Positions 39,121 through 50,763 of a stretch of 64,000 nt of DNA are shown in pieces. A program made the translations under genes and the position numbers. The stretch is taken from positions 930,001-994,000 of the forward strand of contig NZ_AOPO01000001.1 of the NCBI RefSeq assembly GCF_000336575.1, read 5' to 3'. The DNA comes from Vreelandella titanicae BH1. Lineage in GTDB: Bacteria; Pseudomonadota; Gammaproteobacteria; Pseudomonadales; Halomonadaceae. The notes beneath the pieces are model-generated. The model worked only from the letters and a program-made list of their open reading frames with translations, made no database searches and was not told where the DNA came from. Numbering within the stretch: the first letter of the stretch is position 1; every line of letters starts with the position of its first letter.

Positions 39121-40491
39121 CTATTTGCCGATGCAAAAACTGCCAAAAATTTCGCCCAATAAATCATCGGCGCTGAATTCGCCAGTGATCTCGCCTAAGG
39201 CTTGTTGGGCGTCGCGCAAATCTTCCGCCAGCAGTTCCCCTGCGCCATATCCATCCAACTGAGCACGGCCGGTATCAAGGGCTGCCATGGCGCGATCTAG
39301 GGCGTCCAGGTGCCTTCGGCGGGCGGAGAAGCGACCCTCGGTGGTGGCGGCAAAACCCATCACATCCTTCAGATGCGCTTTCAAGTTATCCACACCCGTA
39401 CCGGTTTTCGCCGATAGGCGCACAATGGGTATGGTTGTGGATAAATCAATGCCCGCCGGCTCGGCACTGGTATCGATTTTATTACGCACCAGGGTTAAGC
39501 GGCTCTGGTCGGGCAGGCGAGCGACAAACTCCGGCCAGATGGCCATGGGGTCGGTTGAAGTAGTGGTGCTGGCATCAACGAGTAGCAGCACTCGGTCGGC
39601 TTTCTCTATTTCGGCCCAGGCACGTGCGACACCAATTTTCTCCACCGCATCAGGCGTATCGCGCAATCCAGCGGTGTCGATGATATGTAGGGGCATACCA
39701 TCAATATGAATGTGCTCACGGAGCACGTCCCGGGTCGTGCCCGCGATATCCGTCACAATGGCGGTATCTTGTTCGGTCAGCGCATTTAGCAGGCTCGACT
39801 TCCCCGCATTGGGTCGCCCGGCAATGACCACGCTCATTCCTTCTCGCAGCAGTGCACCTTGGCCTGCCGCCTGGCGTACGTCGCTCAGCGCTTGCTGGAC
39901 GCTGCTTAAGTGCTGGGCAACGTGACCGTCGGCAAGAAAGTCGATCTCCTCTTCGGGGAAGTCGATCGCCGCTTCAACGTAAACGCGCAGTTCGATCAAG
40001 CGCTCCACCAGCGCAGAAACGCGCTTCGAGAACTCACCCTGGAGCGAGCGTACAGCGTTTTCTGCCGCCGAGCGTGAGGTGGCATCGATGAGATCGGCAA
40101 TCGCTTCCGCCTGAGCCAGATCGAGCTTATCGTTCAAAAATGCCCGTTCGGAAAACTCTCCCGGCCGCGCCAGGCGGGCACCCAAGACCACACAGCGCTC
40201 CAGCAGCATATCCATAATAATCGGGCCGCCGTGTCCCTGGAGTTCCAGTACGTCTTCACCGGTAAACGAATGGGGGCCGTTGAAGAACAGGGCGATGCCT
40301 TCATCAATGCTCCCTTCTGCGCCTTGGAATGGGCCGTAGTGAGCGTATCGCGGGGCAGGGCAATGCCCAACCATGGCTTGAGCGATTTCGCGGCAGGCGG
40401 GCCCGGAGACGCGGATAATACCCACGCCGCCGCGTCCTGGGGGAGTTGCCAGCGCCGCAATGGTGTCAGGCGTATAGAGGCGTTCGGCCAT
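39121..40491 (-). CDS. mnmE: tRNA modification GTPase MnmE
   Basis: MnmE works with MnmG to modify U34 of tRNA. The product is 456 residues from the ATG at 40491 ([19 protein letters not shown]). The N-terminal domain is the folate-binding part. The G domain has [30 protein letters not shown] and NKID. The C-terminus CIGK holds the essential cysteine. It lies downstream of yidC, beyond a terminator-like hairpin. Confidence 0.97.
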   Translation of the reverse strand: MAERLYTPDTIAALATPPGRGGVGIIRVSGPACREIAQAMVGHCPAPRYAHYGPFQGAEGSIDEGIALFFNGPHSFTGEDVLELQGHGGPIIMDMLLERCVVLGARLARPGEFSERAFLNDKLDLAQAEAIADLIDATSRSAAENAVRSLQGEFSKRVSALVERLIELRVYVEAAIDFPEEEIDFLADGHVAQHLSSVQQALSDVRQAAGQGALLREGMSVVIAGRPNAGKSSLLNALTEQDTAIVTDIAGTTRDVLREHIHIDGMPLHIIDTAGLRDTPDAVEKIGVARAWAEIEKADRVLLLVDASTTTSTDPMAIWPEFVARLPDQSRLTLVRNKIDTSAEPAGIDLSTTIPIVRLSAKTGTGVDNLKAHLKDVMGFAATTEGRFSARRRHLDALDRAMAALDTGRAQLDGYGAGELLAEDLRDAQQALGEITGEFSADDLLGEIFGSFCIGK

Positions 40492-40573
40492 GGTGAATCT
40501 CTTAGTCAATTGGCAGAAGTAGCATTTGATCGGTCTAGCATCGATCTACATAGTTTGGATTTGTCGACCTTAA

Positions 40574-40605
40574 AACGCCAGACCCCCGCTCGGGGCGGGG
40601 GTCTG
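40574..40605 (-). terminator. Terminator between yidC and mnmE
   Basis: CAGACCCCCGC (40579-40589) pairs perfectly with GCGGGGGTCTG (40595-40605) over a 5-nt loop. On the minus strand the stem is followed by GCGTTTTAA. It is GC-rich with a short U-tract, so termination after yidC is probably partial or good. Confidence 0.75.
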
Positions 40606-40626
40606 AAGGGCGATGACAAAGGCAGT

Positions 40627-42315
40627 CTATTTGGTTTTCATGCCTTTGCCGATACTCGGATCATTTTCGATTTTGCGCGTGATGTAGTACTGCTGCGCCA
40701 CCGAAATGATGTTGTTGACCACCCAGTAAATAACCAGACCGGCCGGGAACCACAGGAAGAAGAAAGTAAAGATGATGGGTAGCATCTTCATGATCTTCGC
40801 CTGCATAGGATCCGGAGGTGTCGGGTTCAACATTTGCTGAACGAACATCGAAATGCCCATCAGAATCGGCAGAATGAAGTACGGATCCTTCACCGATAGA
40901 TCCTGAATCCAGAAGATAAACGGCGCATGCCGCAGTTCAACCGACTCCAGCAACATCCAGTAGAGAGCGATGAAGACAGGCATCTGAATCACAATAGGTA
41001 GACAGCCCCCCAGCGGATTAATCTTCTCCTTCTGGTAGAACTTCATCATCTCTTGCGACATTTTCTGCCGGTCGTCGCCATACATCTCTTTCAGGCGCTG
41101 CATTTCCGGGCCGAGTTTACGCATCCTACCCATGGATTTGTAAGCTTTGGCTGAAAGCGGGAACAGCACTGTCTTAACCAGTATGGTCAACAGGACAATC
41201 GACCAACCCCAGTTACCGACTACCTCGTGGATATGATCCAGCAGCCAGAAGAGGGGGTTAGCAATAAACCATAACCAGCCATAATCTACGGTTAATTGCA
41301 GGTTGGGAGCGACTTGTTCCAGATAGTCCTGCACTTTTGGCCCGACGTACAGAGTGGCGCCTAGAGTGGTTTCACTATCGGCGGCCACAGTGCTGGTGGG
41401 GCCAGCAAAGGCTACGACGTTACGATTACTGGAGTCGGTGGTGACGTAGAAAAGGTTTTGCTGATCCTGCTGAGGCGCCCATGCCGACACAAAGTAGTGC
41501 TGAATAATGGCTATCCAGCCGCCCTGTGCTTCACGGTTTTCGAAGTTATGGCTTTGAATATCCTCAAAGTCGATCTTCTCGTAGCGTGCATCTGGCGTTG
41601 AGTAAGCGGCCCCTAAGTAGGATTTCATACCCATGGAGACACCGCTTGATGGGTCAGGGCTATTGTCGCGTGCCAACTGACCAATAAAGCGCGCACTAAC
41701 CGGTGCGTCGGTGTTATTGGCCAGGTAGTAGTTGACGTTGACCGCATAGCTGCCGCGCTCAAAGGTAAGCCGCTTAATGACCTCAACGCCGTTAACATCA
41801 GCGGTTAGATCAACGCTTAGCTCGTCATCGTTATCGCCTAAACGATACTCCGAGTTTTCAGGCGTGAACGCGATACGGCTGGCTTGGCCATCGAGCTGCA
41901 GGCCTGAGCGAGCCACGTAACTACGGCTGCTGTTATCGGATAACAGCACATAGTTACGGTCTGAATCCAGAGAGAGTTTGTGCTGCGGTAACGCGGCATA
42001 AACAATATCGCCACCGTGTGGATCAATACGCACATCCAGAACATCGGTGGTCACGGCAATGAAGTCGCGGCTTGATGTCTCGCTTTCGGTATCAGGAATA
42101 CCTTCACCTACCGCACTTTGCTGTGAAGACGTGCTCGGCACCGCTAAGCCGCTTTCTCCATCTTCAGCATTGCTAGGAGACGTGGAATTGCTGCGTTGCG
42201 TCGTTTCAGGCACTGAATCGTAATTCGGCTGCCCGTAATCCTGATTCCACTGGACGACTAGCAAGTAAGCGAGTACGGCTAGTGGAATCAGTAATAAAAG
42301 TCGTTTTACGTCCAT
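40627..42315 (-). CDS. yidC: Membrane protein insertase YidC
   Basis: YidC inserts and folds inner-membrane proteins, alone or with SecYEG; the Fo c subunit is a classic substrate. The 562-residue protein has an N-terminal anchor helix (about 7-25), a low-complexity Ser/Glu/Thr-rich linker, and the large periplasmic beta domain (about 60-340). The conserved five-helix core (about 350-545) includes the NPLGGCLPIVIQMPVFIALY hairpin and the hydrophilic-groove region. It ends in a short basic tail. rnpA lies 121 bp upstream; the usual yidD between them is missing. Confidence 0.97.
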   Translation of the reverse strand: MDVKRLLLLIPLAVLAYLLVVQWNQDYGQPNYDSVPETTQRSNSTSPSNAEDGESGLAVPSTSSQQSAVGEGIPDTESETSSRDFIAVTTDVLDVRIDPHGGDIVYAALPQHKLSLDSDRNYVLLSDNSSRSYVARSGLQLDGQASRIAFTPENSEYRLGDNDDELSVDLTADVNGVEVIKRLTFERGSYAVNVNYYLANNTDAPVSARFIGQLARDNSPDPSSGVSMGMKSYLGAAYSTPDARYEKIDFEDIQSHNFENREAQGGWIAIIQHYFVSAWAPQQDQQNLFYVTTDSSNRNVVAFAGPTSTVAADSETTLGATLYVGPKVQDYLEQVAPNLQLTVDYGWLWFIANPLFWLLDHIHEVVGNWGWSIVLLTILVKTVLFPLSAKAYKSMGRMRKLGPEMQRLKEMYGDDRQKMSQEMMKFYQKEKINPLGGCLPIVIQMPVFIALYWMLLESVELRHAPFIFWIQDLSVKDPYFILPILMGISMFVQQMLNPTPPDPMQAKIMKMLPIIFTFFFLWFPAGLVIYWVVNNIISVAQQYYITRKIENDPSIGKGMKTK

Positions 42316-42387
42316 GAGGGTTCTGCCCGCTGGGTGGTGAACATGCTAATGGCGCAGTGTCATTTACTCGACTCTTGACACACGAAA

Positions 42388-42405
42388 GCCTGCCAGTTGG
42401 CAGGC
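42388..42405. repeat. Short palindrome in the yidC-rnpA gap
   Basis: GCCTGCCA and TGGCAGGC are separated by 2 bp in the 121-bp gap where yidD is usually found. As RNA it would form a stem of about 7 bp, followed on the minus strand by TTTCG, which is weak for a terminator. Confidence 0.4.
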
Positions 42406-42436
42406 CGAGGTCGAGCGGCGAGGGGTGCACCAAAGG

Positions 42437-42835
42437 TCACGTGTCACGCTTAGGCGTTGGTGCTGCGATCACCGCCTGTGCGTCACGCTGTAGTCGTTTC
42501 CACATGCCGTGTAACTGGCGATGCAAGGTGTCGTTATCGAGATCCTGAACGCCACGTCGCGCAAGTACCACTATATCCACAGAGGGTAGGTGATCTTGAC
42601 GAAGGCGAACGGATTCTCGAACCAGACGCTTGAAACGGTTGCGATCTACGGCGCGCTTAACATTTTTTTTGCTGACCACCAGTCCAAGGCGGGGGTGTCC
42701 CCGAGTACTAAAGCGAACTAACGCCATCATACCTTTGCCATGCACTTTCAGGTCGGCTTGCTCAAACACGTGACTAAAGTCCCCAGCATTTAGTAACCGT
42801 AATTGCCGGGGAAAGCCTTGCTGCGGTACACGCAA
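42437..42835 (-). CDS. rnpA: Ribonuclease P protein component
   Basis: RnpA is the protein subunit of RNase P, which matures tRNA 5' ends. The 132-residue basic protein has FPRQLRLLNAGDFSHVFEQ, matching the family N-terminus, and the RNA-binding RNR motif KKNVKRAVDRNRFKRLVRES. The start is taken as the TTG at 42835, because a stop lies just upstream in frame and no ATG or GTG is available before the conserved region. It lies 7 bp after rpmH. Confidence 0.94.
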   Translation of the reverse strand: MRVPQQGFPRQLRLLNAGDFSHVFEQADLKVHGKGMMALVRFSTRGHPRLGLVVSKKNVKRAVDRNRFKRLVRESVRLRQDHLPSVDIVVLARRGVQDLDNDTLHRQLHGMWKRLQRDAQAVIAAPTPKRDT

Positions 42836-42842
42836 TCTGAGA

Positions 42843-42977
42843 TCAGGCGCTCAGACGCTTGCGGCCCTTGGCACGGCGACGTGCGAGGACGGCGCGACCG
42901 TTTTTGGTTGCCATACGAGCACGGAAGCCATGCGCGCGCTTGCGCTTGAGAACGCTAGGTTGAAAAGTGCGTTTCAT
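42843..42977 (-). CDS. rpmH: 50S ribosomal protein L34
   Basis: L34 is a 44-residue, highly basic ribosomal protein. The translation begins [18 protein letters not shown] and ends [12 protein letters not shown], which is the universal pattern of the family. It heads the rpmH-rnpA-yidC group and has its own near-consensus promoter about 90 bp upstream. Confidence 0.98.
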   Translation of the reverse strand: MKRTFQPSVLKRKRAHGFRARMATKNGRAVLARRRAKGRKRLSA

Positions 42978-43073
42978 AACTCGTTATTCCCACGTGGTTT
43001 AGGACGGAAAGTGAATTCCAAAAAGCCCGGTCCAGTGAGGAACTAGCCGGGGAGATTCAATTCAAGACCGGAA

Positions 43074-43102
43074 ATTGTAGAGACTTCCTCTGCTGGGTGC
43101 AA
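43074..43102 (-). promoter_or_regulatory. rpmH promoter
   Basis: On the minus strand TTGCAC (43097-43102) and TACAAT (43074-43079) are separated by exactly 17 bp. This fits a strong sigma-70 promoter for rpmH-rnpA. Confidence 0.85.
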
Positions 43103-43235
43103 TTTTTCCTTGCATAAAAGCGTTATCACGCCTCAACCAGCGTGCTTGATACGGAAAGAGTAGCCATTAATAAAGTCACTATTATTACTAATAGGTAGTT
43201 CTAAAACTGTTGTTATTAATAGTGGGGATACTATT

Positions 43236-43457
43236 TGTGGATAAGTGGTTTTAAACGATATTTTTCAATTGCCTATAACAATAAAAAATCTGTGTGTAAG
43301 TCCCGTATAAGCCGTCTACAAGGTGTTGGCGAGATGTGATTAACCCGTGTGTAAGACACGTATTTAACGATTATCCCCGTCCCTCCACAAGGTTTTCCCA
43401 TGGGCTCATCGCTAGTTGTCCACAGGCCAATATTGAGGGCTAAACCCGTGTGGATAA
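43236..43457. other. DnaA-box region upstream of dnaA
   Basis: This lies within the 530-bp gap between rpmH and dnaA. Perfect DnaA boxes (as TGTGGATAA) lie at 43236-43244 and 43449-43457, and one-mismatch boxes at 43291-43299 and 43416-43424. An AT-rich tract (about 43160-43290) lies to the left. In Pseudomonas the origin is in this position. Here it has fewer boxes than the region beside mnmG. It may be an origin, or only the control region of dnaA. Confidence 0.6.
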
Positions 43458-43479
43458 CCGAGGCTTTGGGCGCTACAAT
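43451..43479 (+). promoter_or_regulatory. dnaA promoter overlapped by a DnaA box
   Basis: TGGATA (43451-43456) and TACAAT (43474-43479) are spaced by 17 bp, ending 31 bp before the dnaA start. The perfect DnaA box at 43449-43457 covers the -35 hexamer. DnaA bound there would block RNA polymerase. Confidence 0.65.
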
Positions 43480-43510
43480 GGTCGGCCGTTTTCAACCGAT
43501 GGTGAGATGA

Positions 43511-44977
43511 GTGTCACTGACGCTTTGGCAACAGTGCCTGGACAACCTGCAGGATGAGCTGAATTCACAGCAGTTCAATACCTGGATACGCCCGCTGCAG
43601 GCAGAAGAAGGAGAGTCCAACGAGCTGCGCTTATTGGCGCCGAATCGTTTTGTGCGCGATTGGGTGAGCGATAAGTATGCCAAGCGGATTAGTGAGCTGA
43701 TGCGTGAACTCGCACCGGCCAAGCCGCCAAAGGTCAGCCTGACGGTGGGTAGTCGCCGTTTGGCAGCCCAGGCCCCTCAGCATCGTGATTTAGGTAATCC
43801 TGTATCGGCTTCGCCGTCGCGGCCAGCATCGCCAGCGGTACATACGCCGCCACGCGGCGATATTGCTGATGAGCGTGAAATCGATAGGCTGTGCGATGAA
43901 GCGCCGAGTCGGCGTAATAATGAACGTCAGGTACAGGTAGAAGGCAGTCTGAAACATGGCAGCGGGCTCAATCCGAATTTTACTTTCGATACGTTCGTGG
44001 AAGGTAAGTCTAACCAGTTGGCTCGTGCTGCCTCCCGCCAGGTGTCTGAAAACCCTGGTGGCGCTTATAACCCCTTGTTTTTATACGGCGGCGTAGGCTT
44101 GGGTAAAACCCACTTAATGCATGCAGTGGGGAACGCATTGGCAACCCGGCGTGAAAACGCCCGGGTGGTATACCTGCACTCAGAGCGGTTTGTCGCCGAT
44201 ATGGTTAAAGCGCTCCAGCTTAATGCGATTAATGATTTTAAGCGTTTTTATCGCAGTGTTGATGCGTTACTTATTGATGACATTCAGTTTTTTGCTGGAA
44301 AAGAGCGCTCTCAAGAAGAGTTTTTTCATACCTTCAATGCGTTATTAGAAGGTGGTCAGCAAATGATCCTGACCTCTGATCGCTATCCTAAAGAGATCAG
44401 TGGGGTAGAGGAGCGCCTTAAATCACGCTTTGGTTGGGGGCTTACGGTCGCGATAGAGCCGCCTGAGCTTGAAACCCGTGTGGCCATCTTGATGAAAAAG
44501 GCCGACCAGGCTAAGGTCGATTTGCCTCACGATGCGGCTTTCTTCATTGCGCAAAAAATTCGTTCCAACGTGCGCGAATTGGAAGGTGCGCTGAAAAAAG
44601 TCATTGCTGATTCGCACTTTATGGGTAAAACGATTACCCAAGACTTTATTCGTGAGTCTCTGAAAGATCTGTTAGCGCTTCAGGATAAGCAGGTAGGGGT
44701 AGATAATATTCAGCGTACGGTCGCCGAATATTACAAGATTAAGGTGGCGGATCTGCTTTCGAAGCGCCGTTCACGCTCAGTTGCCCGCCCTCGTCAGGTG
44801 GCGATGGCGCTTGCTAAAGAGCTCACCAATCACAGCTTACCTGAGATTGGCGATGCCTTTGGCGGGCGTGACCACACAACGGTGTTGCACGCTTGCCGAA
44901 AAGTGAAATCATTGCAGGAAGAGAGCGCGGATATTCGTGAGGATTACAAGAATTTACTGCGCCTGTTGACCAGTTAA
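43511..44977 (+). CDS. dnaA: Chromosomal replication initiator DnaA
   Basis: DnaA binds DnaA boxes and melts the origin. The 488-residue protein has domain I (about 1-80), a Pro/Ala/Ser-rich domain II, the AAA+ domain III with Walker [14 protein letters not shown] and Walker [10 protein letters not shown], and domain IV with the signature [15 protein letters not shown]. The start is a GTG giving [13 protein letters not shown]; an ATG 4 bp upstream is out of frame. It heads dnaA-dnaN-recF-gyrB. Confidence 0.98.
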   Translation: MSLTLWQQCLDNLQDELNSQQFNTWIRPLQAEEGESNELRLLAPNRFVRDWVSDKYAKRISELMRELAPAKPPKVSLTVGSRRLAAQAPQHRDLGNPVSASPSRPASPAVHTPPRGDIADEREIDRLCDEAPSRRNNERQVQVEGSLKHGSGLNPNFTFDTFVEGKSNQLARAASRQVSENPGGAYNPLFLYGGVGLGKTHLMHAVGNALATRRENARVVYLHSERFVADMVKALQLNAINDFKRFYRSVDALLIDDIQFFAGKERSQEEFFHTFNALLEGGQQMILTSDRYPKEISGVEERLKSRFGWGLTVAIEPPELETRVAILMKKADQAKVDLPHDAAFFIAQKIRSNVRELEGALKKVIADSHFMGKTITQDFIRESLKDLLALQDKQVGVDNIQRTVAEYYKIKVADLLSKRRSRSVARPRQVAMALAKELTNHSLPEIGDAFGGRDHTTVLHACRKVKSLQEESADIREDYKNLLRLLTS

Positions 44978-45037
44978 TCATTCCATGGGACGGGCCTGTT
45001 ATACGCAGGTCTTTCAGGATATAGAACCGGAGTATTG

Positions 45038-46141
45038 ATGAAATTTTCGATTTCCCGAGAGGCGCTGCTACGTCCGCTGACTCTGGTCGCTGGTGTTGTT
45101 GAGCGCCGTCAAACGCTGCCAGTACTGTCTAATGTGCTGATTCAGGTAGAGGGTGACCAGGTGTCGCTCACCGGTACTGACTTAGAAGTCGAGCTCGTGG
45201 GCCGCACGGTGGCAAGCCAGGTCGATCAGGCGGGCTCCGCGACAGTGCCAGCGCGTAAGCTGATGGATATCTGTAAATCATTGCCCGATCAGTCCGACAT
45301 TCAGCTCGCCGTTGAAGAGGGCCGCGCGGTACTACGCAGTGGCCGTTCACGTTTTACGTTGTCGACGCTCCCGGTCGCTGAATTCCCCAATATCGAAGAT
45401 GCGGACGGCAGCCAGGAGATTAGCGTACCCCGCGGTACCCTAAAGCACCTGATAGAAGCGACCTCGTTTGCCATGGCGCAGCAGGATGTGCGGTACTACC
45501 TCAACGGTATGCTGCTGGAAATTCAAAGCAATTTGCTTCGCACGGTCGCTACTGACGGGCACCGTTTGGCGATGTGCTCGCGGCCAATCGAGGTCTCTGT
45601 GAGCCAGTCTCAAAAGTTGATTGTGCCCCGGAAGGGGATTTTAGAGCTGTCGCGCTTGCTAGACGATAGCGATGAGCCTGTCAGCTTAACGCTTGGCTCC
45701 AGCCATGTGCGTGCTCATACAGGCGACTTTACCTTCACCTCCAAGTTAATCGACGGTAAATTTCCTGACTATGAGCGTGTCGTGCCGCGCAATGGCGATA
45801 AAGTATTGATTGCCGAGCGTGCGGAGCTTCGCCAAGTACTTTCACGTACTGCTATCCTCTCTAATGAGAAGTACCGTGGAGTGCGCCTTTATCTTGAAGA
45901 GAACAACCTTAAGGTAATGGCCAACAACCCCGAGCAGGAGGAAGCGGAGGAGAATATCGCCGTTGAGTATAACGGCGGGGCAATGGAAGTTGGTTTTAAC
46001 GTCGGCTATTTAGTTGATGTACTAACAGTGCTAAATGAAGATCGCGTGCAGATTACCCTGGCCGATCCCAATAGTAGCGCGCTGCTGGAAGAGCCCGGCG
46101 GCGGTGATGCGCTTTATGTCGTTATGCCGATGCGCCTGTAA
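45038..46141 (+). CDS. dnaN: DNA polymerase III beta sliding clamp
   Basis: DnaN is the processivity clamp of the replicase. It has 367 residues, against 366 in E. coli, and forms three similar domains. The N-terminus MKFSISREALLRPLTLVAGV and the C-terminal YVVMPMRL, part of the ligand-binding pocket, are typical. The ATG at 45038 has GGAG 7 nt upstream. It lies 60 bp after dnaA. A strong hairpin follows it. Confidence 0.98.
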   Translation: MKFSISREALLRPLTLVAGVVERRQTLPVLSNVLIQVEGDQVSLTGTDLEVELVGRTVASQVDQAGSATVPARKLMDICKSLPDQSDIQLAVEEGRAVLRSGRSRFTLSTLPVAEFPNIEDADGSQEISVPRGTLKHLIEATSFAMAQQDVRYYLNGMLLEIQSNLLRTVATDGHRLAMCSRPIEVSVSQSQKLIVPRKGILELSRLLDDSDEPVSLTLGSSHVRAHTGDFTFTSKLIDGKFPDYERVVPRNGDKVLIAERAELRQVLSRTAILSNEKYRGVRLYLEENNLKVMANNPEQEEAEENIAVEYNGGAMEVGFNVGYLVDVLTVLNEDRVQITLADPNSSALLEEPGGGDALYVVMPMRL

Positions 46142-46179
46142 ACGCTTTGGGCGGGTAACAGCAATACGTAAGCAAGCTA

Positions 46180-46217
46180 CGTTAGCGGCGCTTCTGGTAG
46201 CAGAAGCGCCGCTAACG
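46180..46217. repeat. Perfect 17-bp hairpin between dnaN and recF
   Basis: The stem 46180-46196 pairs perfectly with 46201-46217 around the tetraloop GTAG. No T-run follows on either strand, so it is not an intrinsic terminator. It lies 38 bp after the dnaN stop and 49 bp before recF. It may set the low expression of recF relative to dnaN by mRNA processing or protection. Confidence 0.8.
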
Positions 46218-46266
46218 CGTTGGAATACTCCCTTTTTTCGAGGATATTTTAAGTGGTGATAATAGG

Positions 46267-47370
46267 ATGAGCCTGACACTGCTTAATTTCCACGCTTTGC
46301 GCAATCTCAGACCGGTTGAGATGACGCCCTCTTCGCATATCAACGTCATTAGCGGTGCTAATGGCAGCGGTAAAACCAGTCTGTTGGAGGGGGTACATAT
46401 TCTTGGCATGGGCCGCTCTTTTCGTACTCGCCAGTTAAAAAACGCGATCCAAACAGATGAGCCGTATATGACGCTGTACGGGCGTTTAAGTGGTGAGCCT
46501 GAGGTTACCCTTGGTGTGCGTCGTTTAAGAGCTCAGCGGGAGCTGGAGCTTCGTTTAAAGGGAGATAAAAACGCTCGGTTGGCGGAACTGGTAGAGGCTA
46601 TGCCGCTTCAATTAATTAACCCAGATGCTTTTCGATTGCTTGAAGGTTCTCCAGCCGGACGTCGTGAGTTTCTCGACTGGGGCGTGTTTCACGTGAAACA
46701 TGACTTTTTAGCAATCTGGAAGCGCACCCGGCGTGCGTTGAAACATCGGAATGCACTGCTCAGGCGTGGTAGAATACTACCTCAGGAAATGGCGGTGTGG
46801 GAGCATGAACTAGCCCTTTGGGGTGAACAGATGGACTCGTTACGCCGTGCTTGGTTTAGTGACTTTTTGCCTGTCTTTGAAGAGACACTTAAGGTGTTGC
46901 TTCCCTTGCCGGGATTATCGCTTCACTACGCCAGAGGTTGGGATAAAGAGCGAACTCTTGCGACTGTGTTACACGATAGTCGGCCAACTGATCAGCAGAT
47001 GGGGTTTACTCAGCAAGGTCCGCAGCGCGCTGACTTACGTATCAGGATAAACAAACAGCCTGCTGTAGAAGTGCTTTCCAGAGGCCAGCAAAAGTTAGTG
47101 GTGAGTGCATTAAAGCTTGCCCAAGGGCGGTTTCTGGAAAGAACAGCACAGCGGCACTGTATTTATCTTATCGATGATTTGCCCGCAGAACTTGACGAGC
47201 AAAACCGTTACCAGTTTTGTGGTTTACTCGAAGATATGCAGTGCCAAGCATTTATTACCAGTGTCGAACCTTCTGCATTGAAGAATGCCTGGCGAACTGA
47301 TACCCCCGTAAATATGTTTCACGTGAAACATTGCAAGGAGGGGTTTAGTGGTTTAGAGAAAGTCAGCTAG
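46267..47370 (+). CDS. recF: DNA replication and repair protein RecF
   Basis: RecF is an SMC-like ATPase that helps load RecA at single-strand gaps through RecFOR. The 367-residue protein has Walker A GANGSGKTSLLEG near the N-terminus, a signature-like LSRGQQKLVVSALKLAQ and the Walker B LIDDLPAELD. Two perfect parS palindromes lie in the coding sequence and both are read as Phe-His-Val-Lys-His, at about codons 140-144 and near the C-terminus. The ribosome binding site is weak, which suits its low expression. Confidence 0.96.
   Translation: MSLTLLNFHALRNLRPVEMTPSSHINVISGANGSGKTSLLEGVHILGMGRSFRTRQLKNAIQTDEPYMTLYGRLSGEPEVTLGVRRLRAQRELELRLKGDKNARLAELVEAMPLQLINPDAFRLLEGSPAGRREFLDWGVFHVKHDFLAIWKRTRRALKHRNALLRRGRILPQEMAVWEHELALWGEQMDSLRRAWFSDFLPVFEETLKVLLPLPGLSLHYARGWDKERTLATVLHDSRPTDQQMGFTQQGPQRADLRIRINKQPAVEVLSRGQQKLVVSALKLAQGRFLERTAQRHCIYLIDDLPAELDEQNRYQFCGLLEDMQCQAFITSVEPSALKNAWRTDTPVNMFHVKHCKEGFSGLEKVS
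46685..46700. other. parS: parS site 1 (within recF)
   Basis: TGTTTCACGTGAAACA, a perfect 16-bp palindrome identical to the canonical chromosomal parS consensus. It lies inside the recF coding sequence. Confidence 0.93.
47315..47330. other. parS: parS site 2 (within recF)
   Basis: A second perfect copy of the 16-bp parS palindrome lies near the 3' end of recF, again in the frame that encodes Phe-His-Val-Lys-His. Confidence 0.93.
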
Positions 47371-49848
<2,478 letters not shown>

Positions 49849-49869
49849 GGTGGATTGCATTCGTTAAGA

Positions 49870-49885
49870 TGTTTCACGTGAAACA
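49870..49885. other. parS: parS site 3 (after gyrB)
   Basis: A perfect 16-bp parS palindrome begins 22 bp after the gyrB stop, ahead of the gyrB terminator. Confidence 0.93.
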
Positions 49886-49934
49886 CTGCTTTAACGATCC
49901 TTAGCCTCAATATGGTTTAATGCCACTATGATAG

Positions 49935-49970
49935 GCGTCGCTATGAATTTCATAGCGACGCTTTTTTTAT
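49935..49970 (+). terminator. gyrB terminator
   Basis: GCGTCGCTATGA pairs with TCATAGCGACGC around a 3-nt loop (49935-49961). The stem is followed by TTTTTTTATT on the plus strand. Confidence 0.93.
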
Positions 49971-50104
49971 TCATAGATAGATTGACAGGATCAGGATACG
50001 TGTAGCAGAAGCAGAAGAGGGTAGTTAGTTTCAGCCAAATTTCTCATGCAACAGTTACTCATGCAACGCAGAGCGATCATGACTACCAGCTCGGTGTCGC
50101 TTAG

Positions 50105-50653
50105 TTATTTAATGAGCCATTCAACAAATTGCGCTAAATCATCGAAGATATCGCTCTTTTCAAGACCAGCGCCTGCTTGCTCCGTTTTACTTCCCTTTCC
50201 AGTTCTGACCAGCGTTGTTTCGCAACCTACGGCTTCGCCCGCCTGGAGATCGCGAAGGCTATCACCGACCATCCAGCTTCCCGTTAAACTTTCTAGCCCC
50301 AGGATCTGCTGGATCTGTATTAGCATTCCTGGCAATGGTTTACGGCATTGGCAATTATCATTTGGCCCATGGGGGCAGTAAGCAATATGAGCAATATGCC
50401 CGCCTTCCGCTTCTACTAACGAAATTAAGTGTTCATGCATCGTATGGAGGGTTGCTTCATCATAATAGCCTCGGGCAATCCCGGATTGATTCGTTGCGAC
50501 GGCAACGGTGTATCCCGCGCGGGTGAGGCGGGCAATGGCAGTGATTGAAGAGGGGTAGGGTACCCACTCCTCGAGAGATTTGATGTAGTTATCAGAGTCA
50601 TGGTTGATGACGCCGTCTCGATCCAGGATGACAAGGTTATCGGCACTTAGCAT
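50105..50653 (-). CDS. gmhB: D-glycero-beta-D-manno-heptose-1,7-bisphosphate 7-phosphatase
   Basis: GmhB removes the C7 phosphate in ADP-heptose synthesis for the LPS inner core. The 182-residue HAD-family protein has the nucleophile and acid Asp pair in LDRDGVIN (Asp11, Asp13). The zinc site is in CPHGPNDNCQCRKP. KPLPGML and MVGDSLRDLQAG complete the HAD motifs. It is separated from glyS by a terminator and a parS site, so it has its own promoter. hldD, which acts later in the same pathway, is at 54 kb. Confidence 0.94.
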   Translation of the reverse strand: MLSADNLVILDRDGVINHDSDNYIKSLEEWVPYPSSITAIARLTRAGYTVAVATNQSGIARGYYDEATLHTMHEHLISLVEAEGGHIAHIAYCPHGPNDNCQCRKPLPGMLIQIQQILGLESLTGSWMVGDSLRDLQAGEAVGCETTLVRTGKGSKTEQAGAGLEKSDIFDDLAQFVEWLIK

Positions 50654-50732
50654 AGTGATCCTATTGGTACGGTTGTCGGCGATACTTTCTGCCCGCGAGA
50701 TTTAAGACTATTTTACCCCGATCTAACAAAGA

Positions 50733-50748
50733 TGTTTCACGTGAAACA
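50733..50748. other. parS: parS site 4 (between gmhB and glyS)
   Basis: The fourth perfect 16-bp parS palindrome lies in the intergenic space, just beyond the glyS terminator. Confidence 0.93.
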
Positions 50749-50763
50749 CGTACTCCCCAAACA

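Noticed and set aside
43507-43510. ATG at 43507 as dnaA start
   Set aside because: It is out of frame with DnaA. The GTG at 43511 gives the family N-terminus.
49849-50104. Small gene between gyrB and gmhB
   Set aside because: The stretch holds a parS site and the gyrB terminator. The overlapping frames (e.g. 50046-50381) run antisense to gmhB without coding features.
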